From NCBI RefSeq assembly GCF_027596085.1, contig NC_072467.1:14377976-14441975 (forward strand): a DNA stretch of 64,000 bases. Direction: 5' to 3'. The first letter of the stretch is position 1. Each line of letters opens with the position of its first letter. Source of the stretch: Anoplopoma fimbria. Taxonomy: Eukaryota; Chordata; Actinopteri; Perciformes; Anoplopomatidae. Positions 23,318-35,100 of this stretch are shown here, piece by piece. A program made the translations under genes and the position numbers. The notes below the pieces were generated by a model. That model did not search any database. It was not told the DNA's origin and worked only from the letters and a program-made list of their open reading frames with translations.

Positions 23318-23770
23318 GTCCAGTTCTGAAAAGTGAAGCCAATGCAAAAGTGCCTTAAACTTGCATGGCCATTAGGAGGCGACTCCTCTGGTTCCAATGG
23401 AGTAAGATTGTATAGAAGTCTATGAGAAAATGGCGCTACTTCTCTCTTGATTTATTCCATAAACATTGTAAACATGAGTTTATGGTCTCAATCTCTAGTT
23501 TAAAGTCTTCTTAAATTTTTCATTTCGTAAATGATGATCCATTTAGAGTCAAATAGACCATTAAACAGGGTATGTTTTTAAGGCGTGGCTAACTTGTGAT
23601 TGGCGTTGTCGTTTCTTGGAGTTGTTAGTGTTTTAGTCATTGTGCTTTAATCCTTCAACAGCGTGTTCTCATGAAAGTTAATTCAAACATGTTGGTCGCC
23701 TAAAAATGTCTTATTCAGCATTCGGGTGTACTTAGCTCCACCCTCTCGTGTCACTTCTGGTTGCAATGAA
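23318..23770 (+). repeat. interspersed family R1, copy B (longest)
   Basis: Homologous to copy A over its first 290 bp, then runs on through CTTCAACAGCGTGTTCTCA and AAAATGTCTTATTCAGC to CACTTCTGGTTGCAA. The latter part matches copy C (39577-39700) in inverse orientation. It therefore joins the segments seen separately in A and C. Confidence 0.85.
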
Positions 23771-24379
23771 TCAGATACCAAATAAAAAGAGCACAACAAG
23801 TTTCTAACACAAGCTGCAATGTTTAGATAGATTTCGTTGTCGTCTGCGTATGAAAATGCACTGGATAAAGATCTTATCGTTTATTGCTTGGCATAGTACA
23901 TAACAATTCTCTGATAGCAATCAATTACAATTTCGGACGCAAAGACTGATAAAGGCCCAGCTGTGTAACAGCAAAAAATGCTTATTTCAGTACCAGGCAC
24001 AGTGTAATAGAGAGGATAAACTCTAGAAAATTAAACTAATTGACATACATTTACACAATCCCCATGGTGACAGAGGACCCTGTATATGTGGCGGCCATAG
24101 ATTTAATGAACTTTGCTACATTTTAGTTTGAATTTGTATGTCTTTTTTTTGTCTTTATTACTGTTACAAGTATGCCCTATGACAGAGATGCACTCATCAA
24201 CATTGGAGGCTGTTTTGCCAACGACTTGCAAAAACCTGCCTCCATCTTGGCATCATGGCTCTTGTTCCGCGCCGCCAGAGTGTCAGTGAGTTTTGGCAAT
24301 GTTCAGCGATGTTCGACTCTCAAACATGGTAAAGGTCAATGGACAATGTTTCCCTGATGTTGCATTTTTAATGCAAAGA

Positions 24380-24575
24380 TGCTGGCCATATTTTCTGCCT
24401 AGAGAATTAACCCAGTGTTTTTGTTGCTGCTGTTTACCAACCTCCTGATGCAAATTTCCCCAAAACTGCACCACAGGAATGCACTAATCTTTTTGTCGTG
24501 TTGTCCTTGTGTAGCATAAAGGGACTATGACTTAATTTCACTGTGTGTTGCTCAATGACAATCAATGAGCCTTGA
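24380..24575 (+). mobile_element. LINE endonuclease scrap, L2/Rex1-like, copy 1
   Basis: With frameshifts it reads P-Y-F-L-P-R-E-L and then A-V-Y-Q-P-P-D-A-N-F, the conserved strand before the catalytic core of the APE-type endonuclease in fish L2-like LINEs (usually ..AVYIPPDAN..). TGTTGCTCAATGACAATCAA near 24546-24565 looks like a LINE 3' end. Only a short, decayed fragment remains. Confidence 0.5.
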
Positions 24576-24999
24576 ACCATTGTAAAACTGTAGTAAATTG
24601 TTTGTAAATTGTAAGATAGCCTGCTGACAGTGAGCTAAAAGTAGAGCAGTGGTACTGTGGTAAGTTCCATTGTCGGTGGGAGGCTCAGGAATCTGAGACT
24701 TTGACAGCCTTGTGCCCAGGATACAACAAAAAAAAGTATTAATACTTGTGTCTTAGTCCTTGTCAAAGCCTACATAGCCATGGAGCAGGTGGTGATGAAG
24801 CTCTCCATCATAGTGAGCGTCATCTTCATTTATGTGTGGCAACGGTGGCGCATGTACATACAGAAAAATGATATGGATGAAAGCAGTGGGAGGGCGGTGA
24901 CTGTTGAACCCACATCTTCACAGAGACCTGGATCCATCGTTCATCCCGGATCAAGCTGGACTTGACACACGGACAGCAGGACAAGAGGAGGTGGACACA

Positions 25000-25140
25000 G
25001 TGTTTGGCCATTTTATGTGCCCAGAGAATTGTCTTTCTTGCTGCTGTTTACATTCCTTATGATGCAAATTTTAAAAAAAATTACAGGAATGTACTTCTCT
25101 TTTTGTTTTGTTCTGTTTGTCATAATTACATTTCCCATTG
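25000..25140 (+). mobile_element. LINE endonuclease scrap, L2/Rex1-like, copy 2
   Basis: The frame reads A-A-V-Y-I-P-Y-D-A-N-F-K after C-P/R-E, the same endonuclease segment as the copy at 24380-24510. The two align at the DNA level (GAGAATT, then TTGCTGCTGTTTAC and TGATGCAAATTT, then ACAGGAATG). Both are far too short to be functional. Confidence 0.55.
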
Positions 25141-25665
25141 TTTGATAACACATCCGTCTGCTTGCAATGTCATCGTGTACCCATATGTCAGTCCTTTAAA
25201 ATGTTAGGTATGATTGCCAAAACTGTGGAACTAAGAAATCATCCGTTGAAACATTGAATGGTCCTTTAAATAATTGACGTTAGAACCAAATGCCAACATT
25301 TACAATATTTGCAAAAATACATATCTTAAGAATAATGCTGTATTGTGTGTATTTACTTCTAGAGCCACGCTGTATGTGACAGTAGCAGTCATGTTTTTTT
25401 TCTCTTTTTTCCTGACTCTTTTTCACTGCCTCCTGCAGCTATATTTATTCTCCTGTGCTTTTCGGCTAAAAGGGTTTGGTCCCATCCGTTCGGATGACAT
25501 CAATCAGATGTTAATGTCATGACTTCTTAATGTACCTATGACCAGAATGCATTATGGATGAACCATCGATTCCTAATGGCGAGTTAATGTACTGCTTGTG
25601 ACCAGGCTGTGGTTTTCGTGATAGATTGGCAGAAAACAACCTCTCTCTGTCTTTGTCTTTCTCCC

Positions 25666-25667
<2 letters not shown>

Positions 25668-25759
<92 letters not shown>

Positions 25760-25793
25760 AAGGGAAATACACACACACACACACACACACACA
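25668..25793. repeat. (TG)44 facing (AC)12
   Basis: A TG run of about 88 bp (25669-25756), 12 unique bases, then an AC run (25769-25793). The two are complementary, so single strands can fold into a long stem. Confidence 0.97.
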
Positions 25794-25799
25794 ACAAAC

Positions 25800-27690
25800 A
25801 CACAGTATATTAACTGACCCTAACAACCAATATTGCTTCTATTGCTACTCATTCGTTTTCATGCATACCTAAAAGGTCCATGTTTTGTCAAACGGTTGTT
25901 TTTCTTCAGCACTCTCTCTTCCAGAGATGATTATTGAAATATAAATGTATTTTAGTTTTGAATTAGCCTCACAGTAACAGCGGGGCCGCTCCAAAAATGA
26001 CAATGGCCAAACATTCATGTTCCCCAGAGGATAAACATGACTGTGTCAGTCCAAGTATTATACAACCTAGTCTGTTTCTGCATTTTTCAACTTGTTTTCA
26101 AATCTATGAAAAGAAGAAACACTGAAAAACACTGAAAAACACTTTAAACGAGCTATGAGACTTATCTTGGTTAAACTGGAGTAAGCAAACACTTTGAGGG
26201 GTTACTAACTCCAATGTATAACATCCGTGTCATTGTTAGACGATTTGAGCAACAAAGAACGAGGAAATAGGGGGTGTGGGAGTAAGATGGACGGGTCAAA
26301 CTAAAGCTAATGACCCAGCAGACTACCGATTGTGTCCTGTGTGAAAACAAGTCAGTGTCGACTTATTTTACTGTAGATTTGTTATGTAACTTACGTTCTT
26401 GACTAAGGCCAGCTACCTAAACCTGACCAAATACTGGGCGCACGCGTATGTTATTTTTGTTTCTTATAACATTTGAGGCAAGAAATAGAAAATGCAGCAA
26501 CAAAAAAAGTTATCCCACATTTTTTTTATTTTCAAACAACAAAACAGAACAGGAAATCAATTAACCCAGCATAAACTTCAAATCCTTGATAAAGAAAAAC
26601 AGAAAGAAAGAAATAGAAAAAAATAGAAAGAAAGAAACAAATACATTTTTAAAAGATTAAATAGAATATTATATAGTTTTAAAGTAACAGAATCTTGATT
26701 CATATTTGATCAGCTTAGTTTGATAGTTTGATCAGAGTTTGTAAGTGACTCTAAAAGGAGGCAAAGGAACCTATTTTTTTCACAGATTATCGGCCTCATG
26801 TACTACTGTCAGGATATGTTGACAATTTGAGCAAATACGAAAAATTTCAGTTACCAGCTGCAGCTGTAAAGAGATGTTACATAAGGCATTTTATATGTGA
26901 TTGTTGGTTGCTAAACTAGATTATGAACGGGGCTAATTGGATGCCACTGGCCCAAAGCCCTTAGACCTTCAGGGGCTGCTTCAACCCAATGACAACGTTT
27001 GATTCAATTAATTTCAAATGTGTTTGATATTATAGACTAAAGCACAATTCTTTCACTGAAATGATAAGTGCCTTATGGTCATCTATTTCCAAACCTTGAT
27101 GTCCTGTGTTGTGTAAAAACTATAGTCTAATACCACCAATAGTTCAGTTTGGATTATGATAATGGCTATATGGTGAATATTCTGAAGGGAATTTGTATTT
27201 TATAAATATATTCATCAACTGAAAAAAAAGAGAATGCAGGCGTCAAAACAGAAACCTACGAAAGATTTAACAGACTCTTTACCCATGTTTCCCCCACTGC
27301 ACAGTGCCAATAATGTATCTATGTCTATCTGCATATTACAATAAGAGGTGTAAGAAAATAATGAAAAAGTAGCATGTGTTGTAGCACTCCCCGTGTGTGA
27401 GAATCTGACAGCATGACAGTGACAGGGAGAGAAAAGACCGGTCGTCAGAGCGACTAGAGTGTGATCGATTGTCAGTTGTGAGCGTTAAAATCAGCTCTGC
27501 AGCAACAGCTTCCCACCGGTTGGGTCACCATGACAACGGAGGACAGAGCGAGACAGGGATGATGAAGACACAGGAATCGGAGGATGCACGGGACGCAGAA
27601 TGAGCAGAGTGAGACGCCGATGAAGACGTTTGTGGGAACATCAGCAACATCTCATCAAGATGATTGACAGGTGCCAGTCTGTGAGAGAAT
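25800..27690. other. non-coding, nothing recognised
   Basis: AT-rich unique sequence with A-rich purine stretches near 26590-26640. No gene, no clear transposon. Confidence 0.5.
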
Positions 27691-27692
27691 AA

Positions 27693-27718
27693 GGGGGGGG
27701 GGGGGGGGGGGGGGGGGG
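27693..27718. repeat. poly(G)26
   Basis: Twenty-six consecutive G bases. The polyglycine and polyproline frames over it are artefacts. Confidence 0.9.
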
Positions 27719-27991
27719 CTGACAGCACACTTTCTGTCATCAGAACAAAAGCTGAATATAATAGCTTTAAAAGCGGTACAGTGTTCATGTATTCAACAGA
27801 AAGACAAAACGACAACTGGTTGGCTTCGACTGAGGCACACAACAGTGTGGAATACCGCGCAAAAAGATGACATTTAGGATTCAAAGTAAGGAAATTACTA
27901 TTTAATAGACAGTGATATTATGCAGTCGGAGAACTCAGAGGTGGAAGTAATGGATTACATTTGATCTTGTTTCTGTGACAAAGTTAAGGGA

Positions 27992-27996
<5 letters not shown>

Positions 27997-28030
<34 letters not shown>
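27997..28030. repeat. (GA)n microsatellite
   Basis: A GA run of about 34 bp in a purine-rich stretch. Confidence 0.95.
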
Positions 28031-28036
<6 letters not shown>

Positions 28037-28208
28037 AGGGACTGAATCTCCTGAAGAATGAAGATTCCTGATCCAAACATCTGGCTTAATGCACAGTCAG
28101 CCAGGGAAGAGTACATTTAAAAATGTTTAAAAGTTATTTCACTTTTTCGTGAGTGTAGTTTCTACTACCCTACTCTCCGTCCCCGGCAGGGCTCCAGACT
28201 TTTATTCA

Positions 28209-29096
28209 CCCTCCTGTTATGTTGTGGGTGAAATTGACCCGTTTCAAACTTTGAAAATCTAGAAAAAAAAAAAGTACTTTTTCAGTATGAAACTTCTTCT
28301 TTTTGCCTTAATTAGTGTAATCAACGTTAAAAATAAAAATGGTTCATATTATGTATTTGCAACCCCCCCCTGCAAGTTTATATTACAGAGATGCTGTTCA
28401 GGTCAATTTGACCCGGCAGTGAAAGTGGAGGCTATAAGGGGTCAGAAGTGTCAAGTTTAGACCATTTCTTTCTATTTCTTACTCCCTCCCACCATTCTCA
28501 ATACAGAAACTCATTCTAGAAATGACTAATCTAGAAGGGAGACGTGTTTTTGGGGAGAAGTGGAAGCAGCTGGATGAAACGCATTTACATGCATATGTGG
28601 GGTTCCTTATCCTTGCTGTGGTTCTATAAGTCACTATAAATAAACATAAATAAAGTTTGCTTTCAATACAAATCCTTACGACCAATTTGGCTTAATTTTA
28701 AGTGAGTGGGTCAATATGACCCTGAACAGAAGAGGTGTCTCATCTCTATTTATCTACATCACCCCATTAAAAAAAGAAAGTTTCAAAATGTAAAAAGAAA
28801 TGATATGTTATATATGTTATGTAAGACTAATGCAATTTATATCTAGGTTTTTCCAACATGTATTTTTCATGAAAACGAGTGAGTTATCCTAATGGAACTA
28901 TGATCTGTGAGGGGTGAATAACACCATTCCACTAAATACTGATTGAACTGTTAGTAATGGTGTTGGTAATGAGGTACAAACTATATTTATTAGGATTTTC
29001 TGATTTCTAACAACTTTTGGATGATTAGACATGCACCGGGTCACATTGACACGGGAACATTATTGCTGCTCCTGACAAACGAACATAAGAGGAGGG
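28209..29096. mobile_element. piggyBac-like non-autonomous element, 888 bp
   Basis: Inverted ends CCCTCCTGTTATGTT (left) and AACATAAGAGGAGGG (right, one mismatch), flanked by TTCA (28205-28208, one change from TTAA) and TTAA (29097-29100). CCCT...AGGG ends with TTAA duplication are the piggyBac signature. It contains repeated GGTCAAnnTGACC-like words (near 28230, 28400, 28710, 29040) and no transposase. Confidence 0.75.
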
Positions 29097-29921
29097 TTAA
29101 TTAATTTGATTTAATTATCAATAAAATAATAAGCAACAAGGTGGCCTTATGAAAAAATAATATAATGGTATGTAGAAATCTGCTTTTTTGGAGAAACTCA
29201 CGAAAGCTGTAATTCTAATTTACACTTTAAGTTGCCGATTAAAAGATCAGAACCTAAATGTCGGCGGGTAAGATTAGTGGCTTTTCAGATTAATGGTCTG
29301 GCATTGAGGTGACTAGACCCACACAGTAACTGAATTAAATGTCCTACAAGTAACCAGTATCATGCTCAACTCTTCACATTCATTTGTGTTTTAAACTGCT
29401 CATGGTCACTTTTAAATACCAGTTTTAAAAATAAAAAAAATCTGTGAGTTACGGTCAATTTTGTGGAGAAGTCTGCAAATCTCACTACTCATTGTATTTG
29501 TTTACTGGCGGATCTGTACTGCCCCAATGGCTGGCATGCAGTCAAATCGTCAACACTGTATCTATGTTCCAATATCTATGCATGTATCGGGGACCGCAGT
29601 ATTTTTCCAAACCAAAACACAATCAACTTTTGGCTTCATTTGGCCATTCTCTCTCAGATAGATCTCCTTCTGTACGTTTCATTCCCTCTGAGCCAGATTT
29701 CCAGGTGAACTTCCAGCAGTACATAACATTCTAAAATAGTTGACATGATTACAAGGGTTTAATTCTGTGAGAAATAATCAGTAGATGTTCACAACAGTTT
29801 ACTCTTTAATATCAACAGATTGTTTCATGCTGCCGTAGGTTGAAGCACAATGCAATGTCAGTGCATTCAGCACCTTGGACAGTTCTGTTTAGGCTTTGCC
29901 TCAATGCAAATGATTCCTGTA

Positions 29922-29950
29922 TTATACCCTACCTGTTAGGTAGGGTATAA
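29922..29950. repeat. perfect hairpin, 13-bp arms, 3-nt loop
   Basis: TTATACCCTACCT, loop GTT, then the exact complement. There is no T-run after it and no context to call it a regulator. Confidence 0.9.
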
Positions 29951-30119
29951 ATCGCTGCTTGAGTTGGAATTCAGCTGTTGGACATTTTCTTGGGTGTTTT
30001 TTCACAGTTGAAACATGTGTTTCCATTGGGTGTTGTATTGCTTGCTGAGTTACATTTCTAACTGTATTTCACTTTTTCATCTTATCGAGTATGAATACGC
30101 AAAATGTTCTTTTTTATGT

Positions 30120-30580
30120 TTTATTTGGTGTGATGTGTTTCTTTGACTTCCTGTCTTCGTGGTCTTCCCTCCATGTTTTGTGCATCACCTGTGTTGTATT
30201 AATCCAGTCAACCTTGCTCTGTTTCCTTGTGTTTCTTCCACTAATCAGCTTTTAACCTGCCCTCGTGTCTGTCGACCTATGTCTGATCGGTTTCTTGTGT
30301 ATTTATAGTCCTGTATTTTCTGTTTGGTTGTCGATTCATCTGCTATGTTTCCTGCTTGTGTCCCTTGTAAAGTTTTCCTAATTACATGATCCTATTAGTT
30401 TGTCTCTTTGCCAGTTTCTAGTGTTTGATATTAAACTAATCCCTTTTTAACTTCCTGCCATGGAAGTTTTGCTTTGGGTATTTTCTTTACAAAAAAATCT
30501 GTTTAGAATCCCTGTGCGCCCTGTGTTTGTCTGCATTTGGGTCCATCCCCTGTTGTCTCTTCGCCAGACCATGACTCATC
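30120..30580 (+). mobile_element. decayed solo LTR-like sequence
   Basis: Layout of a fish LTR: pyrimidine-rich, TATTTATAG near 30300, ATTAAA at 30430-30435, then GAATCCCTGTGCGCCCTGTG and GTCTGCATTTGGGTCCATCC, words I associate with fish LTR retrotransposon R/U5 regions. TG/CA ends and target duplication are not clear. Confidence 0.4.
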
Positions 30581-32789
30581 TACATAACTTCATTCAAAAG
30601 GGATATATGACCCTTTGTGGGAACAAACCATAGAGAGTTCTCATTTCCTGACAGTTGGCAATAAAGTGATTCATCTCAAATCGCACCCAAGAACATTCTG
30701 CCTCAGTCCAGCTACAGTGTTAATCAACTGGTAGAGGCCGGTCTAGACTATAGTGTCATGTCTCGGCTCGAACCCGGAGGGGAAGGGAAAACCTACTCGG
30801 GCTATATTTGTAGGTGTGAATCAGTGCTGCGGCCTTGAGACGTCAGAAGCACGTGGCACGCGGCGCTCGCTTGACATCTCCTCTCTGATGTTATTCACGC
30901 CTCTGCTGGCTGAAGTCGGCTTGCATGAGCTGATTTGGCATCGGCCTCAGCTGGGATTGACTGGGAGGCAGAAAAATTACCCGTTGCTGTCCAATCCTCG
31001 AGGATCCCTCGGTCACGTTAGATGACATCCAAAAAAAAACTGGTTCAGCGTATTCTCTGTAGGCAATGCATTGTTTACAGTCTTCACTTTTACTTTCTTT
31101 AAGGCCATTAGGATTGATCAAGGAATAAATTACTTAATAAATAAATATGAAACTGAATTGATTTCCAGTAGAGGGCTGTTTGAACCATCTCATCCCTAAG
31201 CGTCATATTTTGCCGCTTGGGCAGGAAACACCTTACTGACGCCAAGCACAGACATTAGCCTGGAATGGGTCATTTTGCTAGCAACTTGCACATTGGTTTG
31301 TTTACATGTGTGAGGCTGTGGTGTTGCTGTCCATTGAATTTGTTTGTGCTAGAAAAGTAGTGAGATAGAATGGTTTGCACCTGCAGGTTTCAGATTTTGC
31401 AAGAACACAATCACAAGATGCAAACCGAACAGTTTGACTTGACCACCGCCGGACGATAAAGCGAGACTCAGGTTGACCCAAACACTTCATCTCGTTCCAT
31501 TCTTTTGATTTTTGGGATGTTTTTACTTTGGGCTAAGTATCCAACACACTTGTGTCTTTTTCTCACAGCTACCTTTGGACATTTAAGATCATAGGGGGTC
31601 GGTTAAAGTGGTTTTGTTTATTTCTTGAGGGTCACACATATTGTAATGCTCACATGAAATAGTGTTGAGTTGAGACTTGAGTTTATTTGGAAGACGGTAT
31701 AACCACAGTGAATGTCGGCCTTTAAGAGTACCTGTGTGCGTGGATGAGTATGGTTCACGGGTCGATAGATCAGTATGGATGTCATTGGATGTGGAATTGG
31801 TGAGTGAAAAGTTAGCATGACCCGCAATGGTCACATTTATTGGAAATATGCCAGATTTAAATAAATACCCGCATCCCGACTCGTCACATATGGACGCTCG
31901 GTTGGGACACATTTGCGCCACTTTGCGACGCACCGTGTAGGCCAGCAAGTCAAACTATATGGGACATGAACACTGATCTCCTGGTTGAAAGTACTGTGAT
32001 TGTTTGACCCATCTGCCTATGTGTACCCAGGGCATTTTCTCTTAGCTTCTAATAATGACGTGGATGGGTTTAAATTTAAGTTGCGTCTCATCCAGACACT
32101 AAAGAGAGCATTGTGACAAAGCGTTAGTATTTGTTGCCCTGGGAATAAAAACAGGCTGGAATTTTCCTTTTAAAGCTGGAAATTTGATCCCCTTTATGTA
32201 ACCCCTTTATGTACGATATCTGTCTGTAATGTTTTTTTCTGTTAGCATAGTATAATAATATGTAACTTTAATGCTAGCTTGATGTTTGGTTGGGTGACTT
32301 TTATTATTGTAGGACTGACTGACTGGCTGTCATCCGTCAGCTTGGCATATGTGTTTGAATGATTGTTCAAGTGACAGCCTTCCTTGCCGACCATGACCTC
32401 TTCACCCACCATTGATCAGAAATCTGAACAGCAGTTGATCAGCAGTGATCAATTCTCCAGCTGACTGGATGCTGAAGAAGCAGGAGGGCTGTTAATCAAA
32501 GTCAGCTTAAAATGACAACCAGCACTCTCAGAAAAAAAGACTATCAGGGTTTTAAATTAATCTGGTTTTGGGAAAGTGCTGGGTGAATACAAGATTTAAG
32601 GGTTGTTGTTTTGTTGGATTCTTTGTCTGGAAACTCAATTTTACAGATCTAACGACCAAATCCACTCATCTATTAGTCGACCAAATCGTATTTTATATAC
32701 ATACAAAGATCTAAAACAGGTTGTAAAACAGTAATATAAATATATAAAAGGTAAAGTGAGATTATGATGATCAAGTGACAAGTGACCAA

Positions 32790-33110
32790 GTGATTAGCTC
32801 CAGAGTTCAGCAGTCTTCTGCTGTCCCAGGATGCTGCGGGACTGTCAGACTGGCTGGCTGGTGTTTGGGGTCTTTGATAGTCTTAAAGGCCTTCTTCCTA
32901 TACGCCACTGGGTGTGTAGGCCCTCCATTAACCATGCACTGTAGAGCCTTATTGTTAAGGCCGGGGAAACTGCCATACCAGATGGCAATGCAGCCGGTCA
33001 GGATACACTCGGTGTGTCCTGGAGTCCATGTTGAACCTCCTCAGCCTGCGGAGGAAGAGGAACCGCTGTCTCGCTGTCCTTGTTATGGTGTCAGAAACCT
33101 GAAGCCACTG
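32790..33110 (-). mobile_element. LINE 3' coding scrap (Rex1/L2-like), minus strand
   Basis: Read on the minus strand with frameshifts it gives ..I-L-T-G-C-I-A-I-W-Y-G-S-F.., then N-K-A-L-Q-C-M-V and Y-R-K-K-A-F-K-T-I-K-D-P, which corresponds to the post-RT C-terminal region of fish L2/Rex1-type LINEs. It is much decayed and not functional. Confidence 0.55.
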
Positions 33111-33382
33111 ACTGTCTCTGCTGTAATCCCAACGATGAAGATGGGGGCACGTAGTCCTGCGTTAAAGTTCCAAGTTATTACAAATCATCCTGAGGGGAAC
33201 ATGAGTGTCTGAACCAAATGTATGGCGAAAAAAACAAAGTTTTGGACCAAACATTACCACTTTGATCGCTGTGATCCCTAAAGATGTATCACAGGCATTG
33301 CTAAAAAGGAAAATGAACAGTTTCTAAAGGTTCTTGTTCAGATTTGGTACAGCACGTGATATTAACTTTCCTGTGCTGCCTT

Positions 33383-33489
33383 ACTTTTGTCTGTAGCATT
33401 TCTCTAACAGACAAAAGTTAGAGAAACTTTATAAGAGCGATAACAGAGGTTATCGCCCTTGTAAAGGTTATCGCCCTTATGAAGTTTCT
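33383..33489. repeat. cluster of overlapping inverted repeats
   Basis: ACTTTTGTCTGT (33383-33394) pairs with 33407-33418. TTTCTCTAAC (33399-33408) pairs with 33417-33426, interleaved with the first pair. AGAAACTTTATAAGAGCGATAAC-type arms at 33422-33444 and 33467-33489 pair at 21 of 23 positions, and GGTTATCGCCCTT occurs twice. The interleaving is pseudoknot-like. Confidence 0.85.
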
Positions 33490-34359
33490 GCAGATCCACA
33501 CTCCCAATGCTCTGCATTGTTCATGCTGGTCAGTGAACTAGACAAATGGCCCTTCGCCGGCCTGCATCTCTGCTAAACAGTCAACAACAATGAACTGGAC
33601 GTCCAGAGGCCCTGCCTGTTTTAACTAGGACAGCTGGCTAGTGAGCACAGAGTGAGGTCACCTCTCTGGAAGACTTATATAAGAGAAATTAAGGCACTTG
33701 AGAACTTAACGAGGTCTTGGAAACTAATGGGCTGTCAGGCTTTTTAATGTGAAACATGTGCAGGAAAGTAGCTCAACATCACACAATTCAAAAATAAGCC
33801 AAAAAAAAGATGAATCAGTGAATGAAGTCTGTACCATAAAAAAAAAGTTTGGTTTGCTGCCTACTGGATGTGACAACACCTCAACTAGGAACAAACATGT
33901 ATTATATTTTGTTCAGACTGAAAGGACTGAACTCCTCCAATGAATCGCCACCTTATCGTGGTGGAGGGGTTTGTGTGCCCCAGTGATCCTGAGAGCTGTG
34001 TTGTCGGGGGCAATAGCTCCTGGTAGGGTCTCCCAAGGCAAAGTGGTCTCGGGGGAGGGGTCAGACTAAGAGCGATTCACCAAACCTCAATGAATCGGAC
34101 GATACAAGGTTGTGGCACCTCGCCCGGAATAGGGAAACCGGGGCACCCTCCTGGAGCCAGACCTGGTAGGGGAGCTCGCCGGTGAGCGTCTGGTGGCCGG
34201 GCCTTGGCACATGGGGCCCGGCCGGGCCCAGCCCGAAAAAGCTACATCGTGCCGCCACCCTGTGGGCCCACCACCCGCAGGGATAGGCATTGGGGTCGGG
34301 TGCAATGTGAGCTGGGCGGCAGGCTGGGGCGGAAACCTGGGCGTGCTGACCCCCGGCAT

Positions 34360-35100
34360 CACAGACTAGCTCTAGGGACGTGGACGTATTCTCTCTGGCG
34401 GGGAAGGAACCGGAGCTGGTGCGGGAGGTGGAACGCTACCAGCTAGATATAGTTGGGCTCACCTCCACGCATAGCACCGGTTCTGGAACCAAACTCCTGG
34501 AGAGGGGCTGGACTTTTTCCTTTTCCGGAGTTGCCCAGGGTGAGAGGCGCCGGGCGGGTGTGGGGATACTCACAAGCCCCGGCTGAGCGCCGCTGTTCTG
34601 GAGTTCTCCCCGGAGAATGAGAGGGTTGCCTCTCTGCGACTGGGAATCGCAGGAGGAAAGTCTCTGACTGTTGTTTGTGCCTATGCACCAAACGGCAGTT
34701 CGGAGTACGCGGCCTTCTTGGAGTCCTTGGGTGGTGTTCTGGAAAGGGCGCCGACTGGGGACTCCATAGTTCTTCTGGGAGACTTTAACGCTCACGTGGG
34801 TAACGATGGAGAAACCTGGAGGGGTGTGATTGGGAGGAACGGCCTGCCCGATCTGAACCCGAGTGGTGCTTTGTTGTTGGACTTCTGTGCTAGTCATGGA
34901 CTGTCCATAACAAACACCATGTTTGAGCATAGGGAGGTTCATAAGTGTACTTGGTACCAGAACACCCTAGGCCAAAGGTCTATGATCGACTTTGTAGTTG
35001 TGTCATCAGACCTGCGGCCGTATGTCTTGGACACTCGGGTGAAGAGAGGAGCAGAGCTGTCAACTGATCACCACCTGGTGGTGAGTTGGATCAGGTGGCG
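34360..35100 (+). pseudogene. LINE APE endonuclease region, frameshifted
   Basis: Apurinic/apyrimidinic-type endonuclease that nicks target DNA to prime reverse transcription. The first piece (34383-34583, S-L-A-G-K-E-P-E-L.. to G-I-L-T-S-P-G) ends at a TGA produced by a one-base loss near 34577. The frame resumes as L-S-A-A-V-L-E-F-S and continues through C-A-Y-A-P-N, the catalytic L-L-G-D-F-N-A-H-V (about 34772-34798), M-I-D-F-V-V-V-S and the closing S-T-D-H-H-L-V-V-S (about 35056-35084). The catalytic words are intact; the frame is not. A base also seems lost near 34382, at the expected G-T-W-N-V start. Confidence 0.88.

Noticed and set aside
27525..27884. 119-codon minus-strand frame with a proline run.
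   Set aside because: The run is the reverse of poly(G)26; no other feature supports coding.
30740..30830. tRNA-like B box (GGGTTCGAGCC on the minus strand) with an A-box-like word.
   Set aside because: The boxes are only about 18 bp apart, too close for a tRNA or SINE head, and no acceptor stem is seen.
34061..34942. Long minus-strand open frames over the LINE (also 35068-35520, 35543-36160, 36117-36399).
   Set aside because: They are shadows of the GC-rich LINE coding strand.
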